Positions 1-12,315 of a stretch of 64,000 nucleotides of DNA are shown here, in pieces (position 1 is the stretch's first letter; each line of letters starts with the position of its first letter). Origin of the DNA: Xiphophorus maculatus (taxonomy: Eukaryota; Chordata; Actinopteri; Cyprinodontiformes; Poeciliidae); the NCBI RefSeq assembly GCF_002775205.1, contig NC_036457.1, forward strand, positions 4,819,524 through 4,883,523. The letters run 5' to 3'. The translations under genes and the position numbers were made by a program. The notes beneath the pieces are model-generated. The model was given only the letters and a program-made list of their open reading frames with translations. It had not been told where the DNA came from and searched no databases.

Positions 1-3000
1 GGCTGAATCAGCGAGAGCGGCGGAGCGGCCCGGACACCGTCAACCTGCCGTAAGCGCCGCTGCCATGTTTGAGGCCGCCATGTTTCAGGCGGTCCGGTCG
101 GTTCCACCGCTGATCTAAACTCTGATTGGCTCCTCAGGATCCAGAAGAGGAAGCACAACAGGGTGAAGACGTGGACGCGGCACGTGGATCTGTTCCAGAA
201 GGACTTCATCTTTGTTCCCATCAACGAGTCGTAAGTTGCCCTGACCTCTGACCTTTCATCTTATTTCTGCTCCTTAATTTCTTCTATTTTCTTTTTTTCT
301 CATTAAAATCCTAATTTATATAAAAACAGGCCTGGAGACCTAGCAATCCGGCACCTGAACCCAGTCTGACTGGAACAAACAGAAATGAGTTTTACAGCAT
401 CGTCACCTGGTGGTTGAGCCTCGGTGAACGGAAGCAGCAGAAAGTCCCACGTTTCCCTCATAAGATTAAAGGTCAGGTGGATCTGTTTCTCCTCAGGGCC
501 CACTGGTACCTGGCGGTCATATGCTTCCCGGGCCTGGACGGCCCGGTCCTGGAGAAGAACCCCATGTACCTGGACCCGCCCGCGGCCTCTGGGTTGCCCG
601 CCGAGCCGCAGTTGGAGGAGAACATCCCGGACCACTGCCGGCCGCTGTCCCCGGATGGCCTGGACTGCTCGTCCGAGGAACCGTCCCCCGCCGTCCCGGA
701 GGAGGCCGACTGCGACCCGAACGAGGCGGGCCAGAACCCGCTGGGACCGGGCCGGGCCGACGCTGAGCTGCAGTTCAGCAGTAAGTGGATCTAGAGGTTC
801 TGCTGCTGTGTGGTGTTGAACCGGATCAGAACCGTCTGTTGCTGTCTGAAGGCGAGCTGCACCGGATCAGCGTCTGTTACGGTTCCGGAAACGGAGATGA
901 CGCCTACGCCTTCTCTGACGACCAGAGCTCCTGCCAGGTACCGATATGCGTCTCGTCCCCGACCAGACCAGCAGACCAGACCAGAGCGGTTCTGGTTTTA
1001 ACTCGATGAATCGTTCAAATTATCGATTAATCGTCAAAATAACAATTAGTCCTTAATAATCGATTAATCGCTGTGTTGATGGATTCAGGACGAGTGCAGC
1101 GACGACGGGAACGCGGCTGACGACACCGGCGCCTCCGAGACCAGCTTGGCCTCCAAACCCGTCATCTGCAAACAGTGAGTGGGTCGGAACCGTCAGAACC
1201 AGCAGCGCCCCCTGCTGTTCTGACGGGTCCCTGTCTGCTCTCTCAGGCCTTGCATCCTCATCATGGACTCCCTGCGCGGCCCGGCCCGGTCCAACGTGGT
1301 GAAGACTCTCAGAGAGTGAGTGGGAGCGTTCAGGTTCTGATTGGGTTCTGATGCTGGTTCTGATGCTGGTTCTGATCCGGTTCTGGTCCAGGTACCTGGA
1401 GGTGGAGTGGGAGGTGCGGAAAGCGACGCAGCGGGGTTTTGGGAAGGAGGTGATGAAGGGCTCCAGCCCCCGCGTGCCGCAGCAGGACAACTTCAGCGAC
1501 TGCGGCGTTTACGTCCTGCAGTACGTGGAGAGCTTCTTCGAGGTCAGAGCCGTCCGCCATCTTGTTTCTAACTCACATCCACTTTTCCAGATAAACTCTG
1601 AATTTGTCCGCAGAGCTTCCATCTTTGTTTCATTTCTTGTGTAAATATTTGGCCTGAGGCGTCTCAGTGCTGCCCTCTGTGGGTTGGAAGTTGAATTCTC
1701 CTATTGGCTAATAGCCCCGCCTCACTCGGGCTGCGTTTGATATCCGTGGGAACTTGGAGTGCTCCAGTTCAGTCGGAGAAGCCGAGATTTCATAGAACTT
1801 CTAGCATCGTGTTAATTTTTACCTTCCTCCGTTTTTAATCTCTTCAGGTCAGAGCAAAATGTAAAATGAACTTTTCCACCCGACACAGTTCAGTTTTTTC
1901 TTCTGACATTTTAGAAGTTTATTCAATATTTAGATGACAGTTGGATTAAAAGTCAGCTTCACATGAGAGAAAAGTGTCCAAAGCAAAGCTAGTTTTTTTC
2001 CTTAGAGATGAGTTTTCACATTTAAACCGTTTTATTTCCGTTCTGGTCCAAGATCATCAATAACCCAGATGCATGCTGGGATACGGGTTTGGGTTTCCGA
2101 GGACTGAGGCTGGAGTTGGGGATAAAACTAGAACCAAATCAAGCAGAGGTCTACAACGTGGAGTGACGCCCCCTAGGGGAACGAGGGAGTACTGCAGCAT
2201 TGCGTGAGATTAGACAATTTAAAAATATCTTTGTCTTTAAATATACATGGACCTTACCAAGCTCCGCCCACAACCGACCCACGTGACCGCAAGTCTCACA
2301 AGCAAAGCCTGGTTGTTTCTATGTAAACATGACTGATTAGTGCATCATTTCTACCGGATTTTCACAATATATCAGCTACTAAATGGACAGAGGAACTAAC
2401 AAGTTCATGTCATCATCTGGGAGGAGGTTACTGGTTTCTCAGTCACAAGCTGGTTGCAAACCTGAGGCCAGCAGGTGTCAGTCAGTTATGGTAGATCTGA
2501 ACTTTGACCTCAATATGAGAAGCTACAGACCGATAGGAGGAACCAAAGAGCTCTGTAAAGGTAAAGGCAAATCTTCTGAAGTTGGGATATAATTAATTTA
2601 ATTTCACATAATTACCTCGGTAGAAGCCATTTGTATGTTAAAATTTTATGAAATGTATTTGTTCTATTTGATGTTTGTTGTGAATGATGTAAACTCACAA
2701 ACGAACGAGGTAATTAGTCCAACGTTTAGAAACTACAGCGGCTGTAATGAGCCACAGCAAAGGAAAACAAAGGTAAAATAACCTGAACAGGTGATCAACT
2801 CAAAACCACTCCTACCTTTTTACTCTCTCTCTCTCTGTAGTTTAAGCACACCTGTTACCGTGGCAACCGCCTGCGCCGCACAAGACGAGCAAAGATTAAG
2901 TTAAAAACAAAACATTCAGTCCGTTACCATATCAAGTTTCCAGGCTTGATATTTATTTCTCGATTATTAATCAGCGCTTCCCTGAACACAGCGATGGTTG

Positions 3001-3727
3001 ATTGACTAGCTGTACTTGGTGCTAACGTGGCTAACACGAGTAACAGTTTAGTCCAAAGCCTTTTCTGCTAAAATAAAATCTTTAGTGTATGTCAGATACA
3101 GACACATTGCATATTGATCTGTTTAGCTAACGTAAGAATGTGTAGCAGACAGGCTTCAAGGTGTAGAAGTTGTATCAGTTCTGCCATTATGCTGTACTTA
3201 GCTAACGGGAAGCTAACGGTGTTTGTGAGACGGCCGCGCACGTGACCACGTAGAATGGGCATCAACCAATGAAAAGCGGCCCCTGTGGTAAGGTCCATTA
3301 ATGTAAATCCATCGCGTAATAAATAGATAATTTATTTCAGACAGAAACTGACATAAAATTATCTTGATTTTAGTAAAATAATAGAAATCAGATTCATTCA
3401 TGTCCAGGTTGATGTTAGATTTCAGGTTTTGGAGGCTCTAAGATAACTTTGGGTTTCTGATAGCCTCCAGAGGTTCTGCTGTGTCCCGGTTCTAATCCAT
3501 CCCGGTTCTGCTCCTCCCTCCAGAACCCCATCCCCAGCTTCCACCTGCCCATGAACTTGTCTGACTGGTTCCCCCAGCAACGGATGAAGACGAAGCGCGA
3601 GGAGATCAAGGAGCTCATCCTAAAGATCAAAGGTCAACAGGAAGTGGACAGGAAGGAGTCGGGCCGGGCCGAGGAGCCGCCCGGTTCCCCCGAGGAGGTC
3701 GAGGAGACTCCGGGATCCGAGCCCTGA
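1..3727 (+). CDS. senp6: SENP6-type SUMO protease, C-terminal part (gene starts before the window)
   Basis: This is a Ulp1-family cysteine protease (C48) of the SENP6/SENP7 branch, which trims poly-SUMO2/3 chains, mainly in the nucleus. Eight coding exons are read: 1-49, 138-230, 497-780, 852-937, 1089-1174, 1247-1315, 1392-1542 and 3524-3727. All have GT donors and AG acceptors, and the phases join into 339 codons plus TGA. The catalytic triad is visible: His in [12 protein letters not shown] (501-503), Asp in IMDSLRG (1266-1268) and Cys in [10 protein letters not shown] (1501-1503). The acidic segment between His and Asp (exons 497-1174) is the SENP6/7-type insertion that splits the catalytic domain. 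The strings [12 protein letters not shown] and KPVICKQPCIL, and the tail [14 protein letters not shown], fit SENP6 better than SENP7 from memory. The acceptor of exon 852-937 ends in AAG and is the least certain boundary, although its phase fits. The N-terminal portion is not in the window. Confidence 0.93.
1543..3523 (+). other. Long last intron of senp6
   Basis: This 2-kb intron separates the exon carrying the catalytic Cys from the last exon. It contains a copy of dispersed repeat family A (about 1645-1745) and otherwise AT-rich sequence. Short open frames occur, for example at 2383-2592, but none resembles a known protein or is bounded by convincing splice sites. Confidence 0.7.
1645..1745 (+). 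repeat. Dispersed repeat family A, copy 1
   Basis: The core reads gtctcagtgctgccctctg and is followed by a ttgaattctcctattggct block. The same order of blocks occurs near 24640-24720 and 59695-59760. The copies diverge beyond this core. There are no evident terminal repeats or coding potential, so it is an old non-coding interspersed repeat of unknown class. Confidence 0.6.
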
Positions 3728-3963
3728 TAGTCCCGTCTCCTTGGAGACGGTCCTGGATCGCCTGCCTACGTTAAAAACACATCAGACTTGAAATTTGTAC
3801 CGAGTGAGACATCACATGTAAATACGCTGCCTTTGTAACTTCCTGTTTAGGACTCATCCGAGCGTTAAGTTATGGATCCATACGCGTCTCGTCCTGCGGG
3901 AGGCGCTGTTCTGCACTTGCATCGTCATTTTTTAATCTTGCCTTGTTTTGAGGAGCCGATGAC

Positions 3964-3969
3964 AATAAA
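3964..3969 (+). other. senp6 poly(A) signal
   Basis: A canonical AATAAA lies 237 bp after the senp6 stop codon. The sequence between (3728-3963) is the likely 3' UTR. Confidence 0.7.
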
Positions 3970-4089
3970 CAGAAGCCTGAGTTCAGAGAGCGCCCCCTGG
4001 CGGACAGGAGGCGTAGTAGTTGAGAGCTTGTTGTGTCTGGATGAATCAACATTAAAAACAAACTGATGCAAGAGCAAATGCGAATCCGC

Positions 4090-4410
4090 CTCTCTGTCTG
4101 CTGCTGGTTCTGGTGGTACTACCTGACGGAACCGAACCGTCATGATGGTACCAACCCGACAGAATGGAACCGAACCGACGGAACCGAACCAACCAGATGG
4201 TACCCATCCGAAAGTATTGACCCTATATCCAACCCGAGCTATGGACGCGGTGGTACTGACACAAACAAACACGACCCAACGGGTTCGTTTTCGTAATAAC
4301 CAAAAGGAACTGACACAGACCTGACGGTACCAACCTGATGGACCCCACATGACCGGAAATGACACTTTGGTACCAAGCTGACAGTACTAACCCCATGGAA
4401 TCGACACCGA
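4090..4410. repeat. Degenerate GGTACC/GAACCGA-rich minisatellite
   Basis: About 320 bp of irregular repeats are built from blocks such as ccaacccgacagaatgg, gaaccgaaccgacgg and gatggtacc. Open frames across it exist only because the repeat lacks stops. No unit is conserved well enough to count copies reliably. Confidence 0.6.
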
Positions 4411-4416
4411 CCCAGC

Positions 4417-5284
4417 CAGCCCGGCTCCAGGGGAGCATCAGCTTATTCTGGAGGCAAAATGAATCTACGTAGCAACAATAACATGACTCGAGTAAAAGAA
4501 AAAGGAACAGTGCAGTAAAACTATTAAATACATTTTTCCTAAAAAGTTACGCAAGTGAATGTAACAAGTACTTCCCACTTTTGAACATAAACACCAGTAG
4601 CCTACAGACTGCTAGTTAGCAAGGGTAAGGTGCTGTACTGGTGTTAGTCGTCTTTTAGCTAACATTAGCTAGTCGTCTTTTAGCTAACATTAGCTAGTCG
4701 TCTTTTAGCTAACATTAATTAGTCGTCTTTTAGCTAACATTAGCTAGTCGTCTTTTAGCTAACATTAATTAGTCGTCTTTTAGCTAACATTAGCTAGTCG
4801 TCTTTTAGCTAACATTAGCTAGTCGTCTTTTAGCTAACATTAGCTAGTCATCTCTTAGCTAGTCATCTTTTAGCTAACATTAGCTAGTCATCTGTTAGCT
4901 AACAGATTACCTGCATCCATCAGCTTTACTGAACTCTGTCGGTTAGTTTGGGGGAAAAACTGTAAAGTTTTTTGTGTTTTGCTACCATGATTCTAACACA
5001 CCTGAGCAGCTCTGCGCAGCAGCAGCAGGTCTCCTTCTGCTGCACAGGTATAAACTCAGCGCCAGCATCATAGCGCTCATGTTGCATTAAAGGCGGCTCG
5101 GAAGAACAGGTTACGTGTTAACAACGGATTAAAGTTTTAACTTCTGAAAAAAAGTGACAGAAGGCTTAGATATGGGAAGTGCGGAAGCCGCTACTGTATC
5201 AAACCGATATAGGAAAATCAGAGAATTGGCATTTTAAGGTAAAAACAACAAACAGCTTCCAGTCCAGGGGCTGATTCTGTGGGC
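4417..5284 (+). mobile_element. Unclassified 0.87-kb element, copy A (inverted partner at 56557-57426)
   Basis: Read on the opposite strand, almost the whole segment reappears at 56557-57426. Shared parts include both ends, the central 25-bp tandem array and the flanking unique stretches, such as aatgaatctacgtagcaaca and aggcggctcggaagaacagg. The ends start with CAGCCC and finish with GGGCTG, resembling short imperfect terminal inverted repeats. I see no clean target-site duplication and no transposase, so it would be a non-autonomous DNA element if mobile. The family name is not recognised. Confidence 0.75.
4644..4903 (+). repeat. 25-bp tandem array inside element copy A
   Basis: Roughly ten copies of a 25-bp unit starting tagtcgtcttttagctaaca are present. 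Some units end in ttaat rather than ttagc, and there is one shortened unit (tagtcatctcttagc). The inverted partner array at 56930-57199 also has the short unit, which shows common descent. Confidence 0.9.
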
Positions 5285-5639
5285 CTGGACCAGGTGGATC
5301 TTCAGGTTCCTCATCACTGACATGAAGCAGGAAGTAAGTACACCCTCTGAACTGTCACTGAGAAACTCAGACATGAAAACAGAAACCTTAAAAATATTTC
5401 AGCTATTATTAAATCCAGAAAAACTTTATTAAAGATTTTAACTCTGATCTCCAAAAGTTCCTCTGAGTCGATGCTGATGGCAGCAAGGGGCTCCTGTAGC
5501 AGTCAGTGTTACAGTGGCTCTGAATTGGCCTCTGTATCCACTTTGCTCCATGGAACCAGAACTCCAACACCTGTCCAGCTGTTTGAATGGACTCTGATGA
5601 GCTTTGGGTCGTTGTTCTGGCAGAACCAGAACCAGGAGG

Positions 5640-5790
5640 TTCTACTGCTAGGAGCAGAACCTCCTGATTACAGCCCTCAGCATGACTCTGCCACCACCGT
5701 GTCTGACTGCAGCCATGATGCAACAGAACCAGCAGGTTCCATTGGGTCCAGGGTCCTGAGACGGGTCTCTGTTCTGCTGGGGCAGCAGAG
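5640..5790 (-). pseudogene. Degraded Tc1-like transposase fragment
   Basis: On the minus strand the reading RHGGGRVML resembles the HGGGSxMxW block that lies between the first two catalytic Asp residues of Tc1 transposases. The frame is broken on both sides, and no terminal repeats are visible. It is called only from this short motif. Confidence 0.35.
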
Positions 5791-6724
5791 GTTCTGGTCT
5801 GTCACGTTGACCTCTGACTTTTACTGGATGAGCCAGCATGGAAATGTTCTGGTTCTGCTGAGGAGTTCTGGACCTTCTGGACGGTTCTGAACCTGTTTGG
5901 TTCTGATCGTCTTTCTGATGGTTTTTAGTTTTTTGCAAATTTTTTCTTTGAAAATGAATATTTAAAATTTTCCTTCAGATTCAGATATATTTTTTTAAAT
6001 GTTAAAATAATTAAAGCAAAAAATACAAAAACATCAAAATGACTGTTAACAAGTTTATTAGAAAAATAAGTTCATCATGTACAGTAGAAAACATTTAATC
6101 TGCAGGAGCGCGCACACACACACACACACACACTCACTCAGAAACACACACACTCAGATAACTCTCTGAAAGCAGCTCATCATCTCAGAATCCGACCAGA
6201 ACCTCGATCCAGATTCTGTTTAATGGCAGAAAAGCAGCAACACGATCCTGTGCTCGACTACATCTCCCACAATGCCTTTCACCTCTGAGCCACCAAAGGA
6301 AGCCAGGCCAGCTTTCTGACCCAAACGGTCCTGGCTCTGGACCGGAACCGGGTCTGCAGAGGGAGTGTGGGGCGGGTCGTGACCGTTCCGGAACAGAACC
6401 GAATGAACCCGACGACCTTCGGGCTGTAGCTCAATATGTTGCCATGGCAACCCCGTCCTCAGCTGGGGAACCAGCGACCGGCAGAGTGGAGCCGGATCAT
6501 CAGGAACCAGAACCCGGTTCTGACCACCGGTCCGGTTCTAGAGCTGGGATAACGAGGCGTTCAGGGTGAGAAATAAAAACCGGAAAATGGAGCTTTTCAG
6601 TGATTTTTGTAAAAATCCGTTTAAATCTGATTAGTTTCTGATCCGAGGAAACGGATTTAAAAATAATTCACTTGGTAAATTTATTTTAGATTTACGTGAA
6701 AAATATAACAATGTCAGATAATTA

Positions 6725-6860
6725 GCTTTTTAAGCACGTTGAATAAGTACACGATGCTAAAAGCGGAGCTAGCTCTTAGCTTTAGCTAACTTTGAAAACG
6801 TTTAGCGCTCTTAGCTCCAACATTTTCTACTTTTATTATGAATTTATTCTGGTGTAAATG
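6725..6860 (+). repeat. Dispersed repeat family B, copy
   Basis: It is marked by gctcttagctttagctaact and a following gaaaacgtttagcgct block. Related copies occur near 7655-7740, 36930-37110 and 63215-63395. It is a fish-type interspersed repeat with no coding content. Confidence 0.5.
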
Positions 6861-7654
6861 AAACCAGCCACTATGTCGGGGTCATTTATCTCCTTCTGGG
6901 AGAAAGCAGAACTTTCAGTCGCTGATTTTAAGCCAAATTTGCTAAATATTTTAGTTTTGCGCTGCTCTGATGGAGGTCGGGTCCATTCGAGGCGGTTCTG
7001 ATAAACATGTTTGACTAACTTCTGCTTGGCGCCTGATGATGGACTCCACGCAAGGGGTCCGTCGGGTCCCCTCCTCTGGGTCAGAACCGGAGGCCTGAGG
7101 ACGGCCTGGGCCGGGGCGAACCTCCGGCGCCGTCCGGCCCGGACTCTGGGTCCTCTGAGGTAGTTAGCGGTCGGCTGGAACGGCTCGGCGCTGATCCCAG
7201 ATCATCGAGTCCGTCTTCAGAACAAAACCAGAGTTCACTCCAAGCTAGCAGCAAAGCTCGGTCCAGAAGGATCCCGTCCAGCGCCGGAGGTTCCTCTGAG
7301 TCAGCTGACCTTACCGTTCCCTCCAGCAGGGGGCGCCGCCCGGCCCGGTCACAGCGACTCGTCGGCGGCGACCTCCGGCCCTTTTTCCTGCTAGTCGGGT
7401 AACAAAAGGAAGAATTAGAGACGGAAACGAGACGCGTCACATCGACACTCATCGTCTGCTGCAGCAGGAAGCATTCACAGCCTGACAGCGCATGCATGTG
7501 TTAATGCACACCACACGCTAGCAGGACACGCTAGCAGCACACGCTAAGACAGCAGGGAGCGGACAGGTGAGCAGCCATAGAGCTAGACTGGATAGATTGA
7601 CGCTCAGGTGAGTCATGCAAAGAAGCAGCAGCACATGCAGGGTTAGCAGTGGTG

Positions 7655-7740
7655 GGCACGCTTCCGCTAATGCGCTAATACCGGTGCTAACTATTAGCTT
7701 AGCGTTTTAGCGAACTTTGAAAACACATAGCAAACTTTGG
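7655..7740 (+). repeat. Dispersed repeat family B, copy
   Basis: Starts near gtggtgggcacgcttccgct and continues into ttagcttagcgttttagcga and a gaaaacacatagc block. It matches the order seen at 63215-63395. Confidence 0.5.
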
Positions 7741-8110
7741 TTCGACTTTACTATAGTATTATTACGAATTGTCTTATTGTGAATTTTTTTAATTCTACGA
7801 CTTCATTCACGTCACGACTTTTTTATATTACGAATTTTTTGCGAATTGTGACTTTATTTAATTCTCAGAAATCAAATTTATTCTCCTCATTTCCCATCTT
7901 CAAACTTTTTCCCGTAATATTGCGATTTTCTTACATTACAAATTTTCTCAACATTACAATTTTTTTCTTTATTGTCATAATATTACAACTAATATCCTAT
8001 CACCAAGAATTTATTTTGGTAATATTACAATTTATTCTCATTGTATTGCGACTTTATTGCATTATTACATACTTTTTATGTAATAATGCAATTAATGACT
8101 GTCGTATATA
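7740..8110. repeat. AT-rich degenerate repeat (TTACGA / TTTATTC blocks)
   Basis: Phrases such as ttacgaatt, cgactttatt and aatattacaa recur irregularly over 370 bp. The 124-codon open frame across it is a by-product of composition. Confidence 0.5.
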
Positions 8111-8689
8111 ACAACTTTATTCTTGGATTATTAGGAATTTAATCAATAAATGAAGTTTAATAAAAAGCAAACAAAGTCAAAGCACATTACAGAAAATGAT
8201 GTCTAAATTAAATTGATGTTTCGACGCATCCACTGAATACGGCGTTGGTGTAGCACAGCGGCTAACGTTTTGCTTAGCGCAGCTAGCGTGTCGGTTAGCG
8301 GTCCCACCACTGCGGTTAGAATCCAGCAGGGAAACAGCGAGGAAGATCCTTCTGGGACAAGAAAAGCTTCGCTCTGAGACTAAAGTCAAATTGTGCTTCG
8401 ACTCCCCCCCTCAGCTGTTGATGCTGCGTCCAGTGAATTTAGGACACCAATTTGTGAGACATTTATGTTTTTGGACATGAGAGGAACTGATAAGGATGGA
8501 GTATGTCACTACACATACAGAAGTAGGTGATCTGGGATCTGATGGCATGCAAGGTGACGCTGGAGCACGGGGCCAACACTGGCAAACCTTCAGTCCATTT
8601 CTTCCACAAGGAGCCTTAAATTTGAAGGAAATTTGAAGAGAGAATTTGCCCAAACATGAATTTAACACAATTTGAAGTAGTTTTTGTAC

Positions 8690-9148
8690 ACGAGTGTGTG
8701 TATGTTTATTAAAGCAGACAAACAGCAGAGAATACAAGCCGAACAGGACTGCTGGGTCCTCTGGTTCTTCTCAGGAACAACAAACGCAATACAAATCGTC
8801 ATTTCACCGCTTTAAATACATGTTTAGGAGACAAATGCTTTGTTGCTGTTAGCTACTCAGAACATGGAAACCAGAGTGTGTAAAAACATACAGAAAGCTT
8901 GAGCCGCAGCACAAATCTGCCTCTAAAGTACGGCCTTTAAAAGTGGTCAAAACAAAGGGAAGAAGAAGAGCAGTTCGCCAGAAACAGGTGGGGGTGGGGT
9001 TATGTTTGGAGTCCAAGCTGATTTTTAAAATATGTACACACATCTTGCCAGATGTCACCAATTTGGAGGAAAACCTGCAGGCAACCAATCAGACCGAGTC
9101 TTTAACCAGAAGCGGGTTTGTTTTAGAGTGCTACTGGTTTCACTGGTT
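8690..9148 (-). other. syncrip 3' UTR with poly(A) signal
   Basis: The sequence following the syncrip stop on the minus strand is AT-rich and non-coding. A minus-strand AATAAA lies at plus-strand 8705-8710, about 440 bp past the stop. This is the nearest canonical signal. A second one at 6054-6059 could serve a longer form. Confidence 0.6.
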
Positions 9149-12100
9149 TCACTTCCACTGCTGCCCAAAAGAATCCTGATAAAATTCCTGGTTGTCAGAT
9201 TTGTACCCGGAATAGTTACCAGCATGGTCCCCGCAGTGGAGCGGCTGCTGAGCAATGGGTTGGGAGCCCCAGTTCTGACTATTGGTCTGGCGGCGCTTGG
9301 AATCTGGCTGGCTGTAGCCGTCAGCTTTCCGCTTTCCTCCCACATTTCCACCGCGGCCGCCCCGCGCACCACGTACCCCGCCGCGCCCGCGCGCCGCCGC
9401 CACGCCTCCTCTTGGTCCGCGCCCGCCGCGGCCCGGCCCGGGCCCGACGCCGCGCTGCGAGAAGCCGGCCCGGCCTCGGGGAGCCCCGGCGCCGCCGCGA
9501 CCTCTGACCGGCGAGGCTCCACCCCTCGGGCCCCTGCCGCTGCCCCGCCCCCGGCCCGGGGCCTGGAAGTCGTCATAGCCGTAGTAGGGGTCGTCGTAGC
9601 CGCCGCGGTAGTTGTGGTAGTCGTAGCCGTAGTAGTCGTAGTAATCCTCGTAGCTGTAGTAGTCCTGGGGGAAGCCGTAGCCCCCCCGGCCACCGCGGCC
9701 CCGCCCCCTGGAGGGGAGGGGCATGTGGGGCTGCGGCGAGTAGTAGTAATAATCATCATACCTGCAGGAGGGAGACAGGGCAAAGGTCACACACAGAGAC
9801 CAGTTAGCATGGAGAGCGCCACCTACTCCTCAACCCGTCCTGACCAGAACCAGTGGAGGTCCATTTAAGGTTCTAAATGTCCCCAGTGGTGTGGGACCTG
9901 TCTTACATTTGGGACTTGGCAGCTTGTCTCTGGGCTTTCCTCTCCTTCCTTTTCTGATCAGGCGGTTTGGCAAAAACTATTTCGATGGGCTCTCCCTCCA
10001 GCTCCGTCCCGTTCAGCTCCTCCAGCGCCTGCAGCAGGACCAGAGTTCATTCAGCCGTCCAATCAGAGACAGGAAGCGTACGCCGGGGGCATGGCTGGTA
10101 CCTTCACGGCTCCGTCCCGCTCTTCGAAGTGGACGAAGGCGTAGTCTTTGAGCTTCTTCACTCGCTCCAGCTTCCCAAACTGGCTGAAGGATTTCTCCAG
10201 GATCTCCTCTGTGACGCCGTTGGCCAAGTTCCTCACAAACAGGACCTTCACCTGCAGAGACAACGCCCAGACATTCAGTCTGTTCTTCCTTCCACCCAAC
10301 TTTACAGCAATATTCTTCGATCAACCTTTGCTTCAGCAGTGGTTTCTGTAAGTTTCAAATTCCTTTAAGACCATTACGATTTGAATATTAACATAAAATA
10401 ACCTGAAGCTGATGTAATAACTCCAGAGGAAAATCCATAAGGAACATTTATTTCAGCAGTAAAAGTAACAGATGTTTAGTTTTTATGAATATAAACCAAA
10501 TTTTGTCACACAGATGTTGACATGTTTACACTGCAAGGCTTCCTGGATAGTTGATGTATGCTATGTGCTCTTGCTAAAGCTAGCTCCTAGTAATGCTGTT
10601 AGCTAATGTAGTAACCAGTAGATCCAATCAGGTGAGCTCATGTCAGCAGGTATCTGGTGTTTTTTGGGCCTCCTCAGCCTCCATCGCTGCCTTCCTGCAG
10701 CTCCTGATTGAAGCTCGTCTTCATCTCGCCCGGTGAGTTCTGGGTTTTGACTCACCTTGGCCATAACTTCCGGGTCGGGGTCCTCGATGGGGTCGGCCCA
10801 CTCCACCGTCACCAGGTTGCCCCAGACCTTGACCTTTCCGCTCATGAGCCGGCGCCGGGCCTGCGCCGCCGTTTTGTGGTCTTCGTACTCCAGGAAGCAG
10901 AAACCGCGGTTCTTCTTCTTGTCGTCGGGTTGGTGGTAGAGGATGACATCACTGAGACCCTCTGGACGGACACAGCAGAGCCGGAGGTCAGGCCGGGCGG
11001 AACCGTCAGAACCGCCGCCGGGAGCGCTTCTTACCTGTAACCTTAGAAAACTCCTCCACGATCTGCTCCTTGGTTTTGCTCTTGGGTATGGAACCGACAA
11101 ACAGCCTGTTGTTGGCCACAGATATGCAGACGCCGATGTGTTTGCCGGGCCGGATCTCGAAGTTATTGCACTGGAAGAGAGAGGAGAGGTTGTGGTACCG
11201 GGCCCGGCTGGGTCTATGTGCAGCGTGCGGCTTGCGGCCCTACCAGCTTGACCGCCTCCTGGGCGGACTCTTTGGCGCAGAAAGTGACGAAGGCGTAGCC
11301 GCGGTTCAGGCTGCTGAGCGGGTCCATCATCAGCCGCAGGTCCCAGATGGGCCCGGCCTTCTCGAAGAGAGGAACCAGCTCGTCTTCAAACAGATCGCGG
11401 GGAATCTTCCCCACGAAGATCTGCGGGGAGCGGCAGCCGTCAGGAGCGGGGCCGTTGCTAAGCAACAGCCTGCGGGCAGCAGGCCTACCTCGGTTCCCAC
11501 TGTGGGCTGCGGCCCGGCGTAGACGGCGTCTGGCGGCGGGCCGCCGTACTTCCTCTGGCCCGTGGTGACGTCCAGCGTGTAGCCGGTTCTGTCCAGCAGC
11601 TCCCGGATCCGCACCTCGTCTGGACCTTTGGAGGCTGGAGACACTTTGGTGCCCTGCTTCTCCCGCTGCCGGTACGTCTTCATCACCCCGCACAGGAAGG
11701 CACTTTTATTCTGGAGGAGCACAAACGGGTAAGACGCCGCCGCTGGCTCCGCCCCCTCGCCCAGGGAAACTCACCTGGACGTGGGATAGGTCGCTCTCCT
11801 TGAACTGGACCAGAACCTGCAGCGCCCCGTCTTCGTTGAACTCCTTCAGAGCCTCCAGGGCGCGCTCGTCCAGGTCACTGTGAGCCACCAGGCCTGCAGG
11901 TTCAAAGGTCAGCATCAGGTCAAGCTCCACAAACATTTTTTAGAACTTAAGTAGCTCAATTTGTAACTCGCCATGTCAATCAGTCGACTGTAACAGTGGA
12001 GCCACCTGCAGGTGGGAGTTGGCATCACTGCACATGAATGTTTTTGAGCATTTTGAACGTTTATTATGGAAACACAGAAAGTGTGTCGGTGATGTTTCCT

Positions 12101-12315
12101 CCTAAAGAGCAGCTGGCAGGAACAGCAGCAGCTGTGTGTGTGTGTGTGTCCTGACCTGCTACATAAAGCTCGTCCAGCTTCTCAGCTACGTTCTGCGACA
12201 AGCCGGAGTCCAGCAGAGCCTGGAAATGTTCGGAGCGGGTCACGGTTGCCATGGTTTCCATGGGCTCCTCGGTGCCGTTCCCGTTCACGTGATCTGTGGC
12301 CAAATCTGCAGACAT
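9149..12315 (-). CDS. syncrip: SYNCRIP / hnRNP Q RNA-binding protein (complete)
   Basis: SYNCRIP binds AU-rich and poly(A)-linked RNA and acts in splicing, mRNA stability and transport. Nine coding exons on the minus strand are 12156-12315, 11775-11893, 11489-11710, 11244-11420, 11035-11170, 10756-10961, 10102-10251, 9907-10028 and 9149-9761. Phases agree and give 634 aa, close to the about 623 aa of mammals as I recall. Domains are an acidic N-terminal region ([19 protein letters not shown]), RRM1 from about residue 168 ([10 protein letters not shown]), RRM2 from about 249 ([10 protein letters not shown]), RRM3 from about 343 ([10 protein letters not shown]), then a Tyr- and RGG-rich tail with KRKADG and DSKRRQ basic signals, ending FGQQWK. 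The end [20 protein letters not shown] separates it from the paralogue hnRNP R. The start is the ATG of [14 protein letters not shown], directly preceded by an acceptor (ttcgttccag), so a 5' non-coding exon lies upstream. Confidence 0.96.
12134..12149. repeat. Short TG/CA microsatellite at a syncrip donor
   Basis: A TG run lies within about 10 bp of the donor of the first syncrip coding exon (donor at 12154-12155 on the minus strand). It is the same arrangement seen several times in pex7. Confidence 0.8.

Larger units (their letters stand above)
5791..8689. other. Intergenic stretch between senp6 and syncrip
   Basis: No gene is supported here. It holds a short CA microsatellite (about 6114-6133), a minus-strand AATAAA (plus-strand 6054-6059) that could end a longer syncrip transcript, copies of repeat family B (about 6725-6860 and 7655-7740) and an AT-rich degenerate repeat (7740-8110). 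A GC-rich 138-codon minus-strand frame at 7081-7497 has no recognisable domain. Confidence 0.6.

Noticed and set aside
1-3727. SENP7 instead of SENP6
   Set aside because: The strings around the catalytic Cys and the C-terminal tail fit SENP6 better. The call is made from memory of both proteins, with no alignment.
4090-4440. Thr/Asn/Pro-rich open frames
   Set aside because: They arise from a degenerate minisatellite and show no conserved protein features.
7081-7497. 138-codon GC-rich minus-strand frame as a gene
   Set aside because: No recognisable domain, no clear splice sites in phase and no start context. It is composition-driven, though an unknown exon cannot be excluded.
9032-9868. Long open frame on the plus strand across the syncrip C-terminus
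   Set aside because: It is the antisense shadow of the GC-rich RGG/Tyr-rich syncrip exon. The minus strand reads a conserved protein; this frame gives only Ala/Pro/Val-rich low complexity.
9149-12315. hnRNP R instead of SYNCRIP
   Set aside because: The N-terminus ([12 protein letters not shown]) and the C-terminal GDHxGNY...FGQQWK are SYNCRIP-type; hnRNP R ends in YGQQWK with different spacing.
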